From positions 3,204,702-3,268,701 of the forward strand of contig NZ_KV917375.1 of NCBI RefSeq assembly GCF_002019665.1: 64,000 nucleotides of DNA, in the 5' to 3' direction. The number at the start of each line of letters is the position of its first letter. Position 1 is the stretch's first letter. Shown piece by piece: positions 63,471 to 64,000 of this stretch. The position numbers and the translations under genes are program-made. This DNA comes from Sutcliffiella halmapala. GTDB lineage: Bacteria; Bacillota; Bacilli; Bacillales; Bacillaceae_I. The notes under the pieces were generated by a model, which was not told where the DNA came from, did no database searches, and worked only from the letters and a program-made list of their open reading frames with translations.

Positions 63471-64000
63471 AGAAATTTTGCTTTAAATAATTATTTACTC
63501 TTCTTATTTCTCGATTGTTCCCAAACGAATGCGTAACACCCCAAATCTTGGTGTCCCCTTCTTCTTCGGTTACTTCATTTAGTTGAACATCCAAATCATG
63601 AAAAATTCGATGTAAGTAACGAAGGGCTGTTCTGTCTCCGTTTCTTTCTACTAATAAAATTAAACCATAGGCATTCTCCATATCATTTAAAACTTTCGAT
63701 GGAGAAAATCCTTCCGTTCTCATCCAGTTCACTGCAGCCTTTAATTCTTTCCATTCATCAGAAGTAATTAAGTTACGAAGATTAAGCGTCTCCACTCCGC
63801 CCCAACCCGTTACATCATTTAAAAAGCTGTGCTGAGTACTTAAAGTATCTAATGTCGTCACTTCTCTATTAGGCTGATACAATACACTATTTTCATAATC
63901 ATTATGCTCGATTTCCTGAACAGATGCTAATGTGGTAGAGGAAAAAAGCGACCCCTCATCTACATAATCAAAAAAATGGTAACCTACCATTCCTATGATA
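63469..64000 (-). CDS. Hypothetical protein, probably membrane-anchored (partial at window edge)
   Basis: The frame is open to the window end, with hydrophobic residues (IIGMVGYHFF) just before the visible part. The N-terminus, likely a membrane segment, is therefore outside. The visible 170-odd residues are soluble: WGGVETLNLRNLITSDEWKE, NAYGLILLVERNGDRTALRY and a C-terminal VTHSFGNNREIRRV. No family recognised. An internal ATG at 63990 exists but has no good ribosome binding site. Confidence 0.6.
   Translation of the reverse strand, partial: IIGMVGYHFFDYVDEGSLFSSTTLASVQEIEHNDYENSVLYQPNREVTTLDTLSTQHSFLNDVTGWGGVETLNLRNLITSDEWKELKAAVNWMRTEGFSPSKVLNDMENAYGLILLVERNGDRTALRYLHRIFHDLDVQLNEVTEEEGDTKIWGVTHSFGNNREIRRVNNYLKQNF

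Overview
This is a low-GC chromosomal segment from an endospore-forming member of the Bacillaceae. The evidence is an alpha/beta-type small acid-soluble spore protein, a GerA-type germinant receptor operon, a Spo0E-family phosphatase, a KinE-type sporulation kinase, SigI/RsgI, a Ku/LigD pair, CtsR boxes, SAM (S-box) riboswitches, and AAGGAGG-type ribosome binding sites with frequent GTG and TTG starts. I cannot name the genus with confidence. No rRNA, tRNA, CRISPR array, insertion sequence or prophage was seen. From memory of the Bacillus subtilis map, the backbone is the same block as B. subtilis ligD/ku - sigI/rsgI - sspD - ktrD - kinE - ogt - mtn genes - ykvA - spo0E - mhqR - clpE. It runs here in mirror order (clpE at the left, ligD at the right) with many genes inserted.

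Left part (1-16.7 kb). A methionine operon, metY-metX-hom (minus strand, hom cut by the window edge), is preceded by two complete SAM riboswitches in tandem. clpE has two CtsR operators. Then come a lipoprotein that looks like a dead copy of the neighbouring polysaccharide deacetylase, a MurE-type ligase with an unusual specificity motif, an M3 oligoendopeptidase, MhqR, a ZIP metal transporter, a Spo0E-family protein, YkvA, a second (YibQ-like) deacetylase-fold protein, CbpA and a CoA-disulfide reductase.

Middle (16.9-34.2 kb). The ytcD/ytbD/ytbE module (HxlR regulator, MFS pump, aldo-keto reductase) has a large inverted-repeat operator. A complete methionine salvage pathway follows: mtnWXBD behind an S-box, mtnE, mtnU, and mtnKA behind another S-box with an enlarged P3 arm. 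A cspB-like cold shock gene lies inside it. An ArsR-DUF2087 regulator, ogt, the four-PAS kinase kinE and a B12-binding radical SAM protein close this part.

Right part (34.2-64 kb). Three tiny genes and a DUF3905 gene are followed by an MFS pump and a carbohydrate operon: LacI regulator, amylo-1,6-glucosidase-type enzyme, and an ABC importer without its own ATPase. It is controlled by three CCAAAACGTTT(T/C)GG operators and a cre-like site. Then come ktrD, sspD, rsgI-sigI, an SDR reductase, ku, a GmhB-like phosphatase, ligD, and a convergent pair of DUF4183 genes that both carry matching sigma-K-type promoters. The end holds a YeiH-type exporter, two orphan Opp/Dpp-type permeases, an MscS channel, an FbpA-like protein, the gerA-type operon, a KynB-like cyclase and two unknown genes.

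A dispersed palindromic element with the core GTGCCTGGC occurs four times between genes and mostly sits in terminator positions. The items I would follow up first are the convergent DUF4183 pair, the tandem S-boxes, the degenerate deacetylase beside its active relative, and the cluster of tiny genes at 34.2-34.8 kb.
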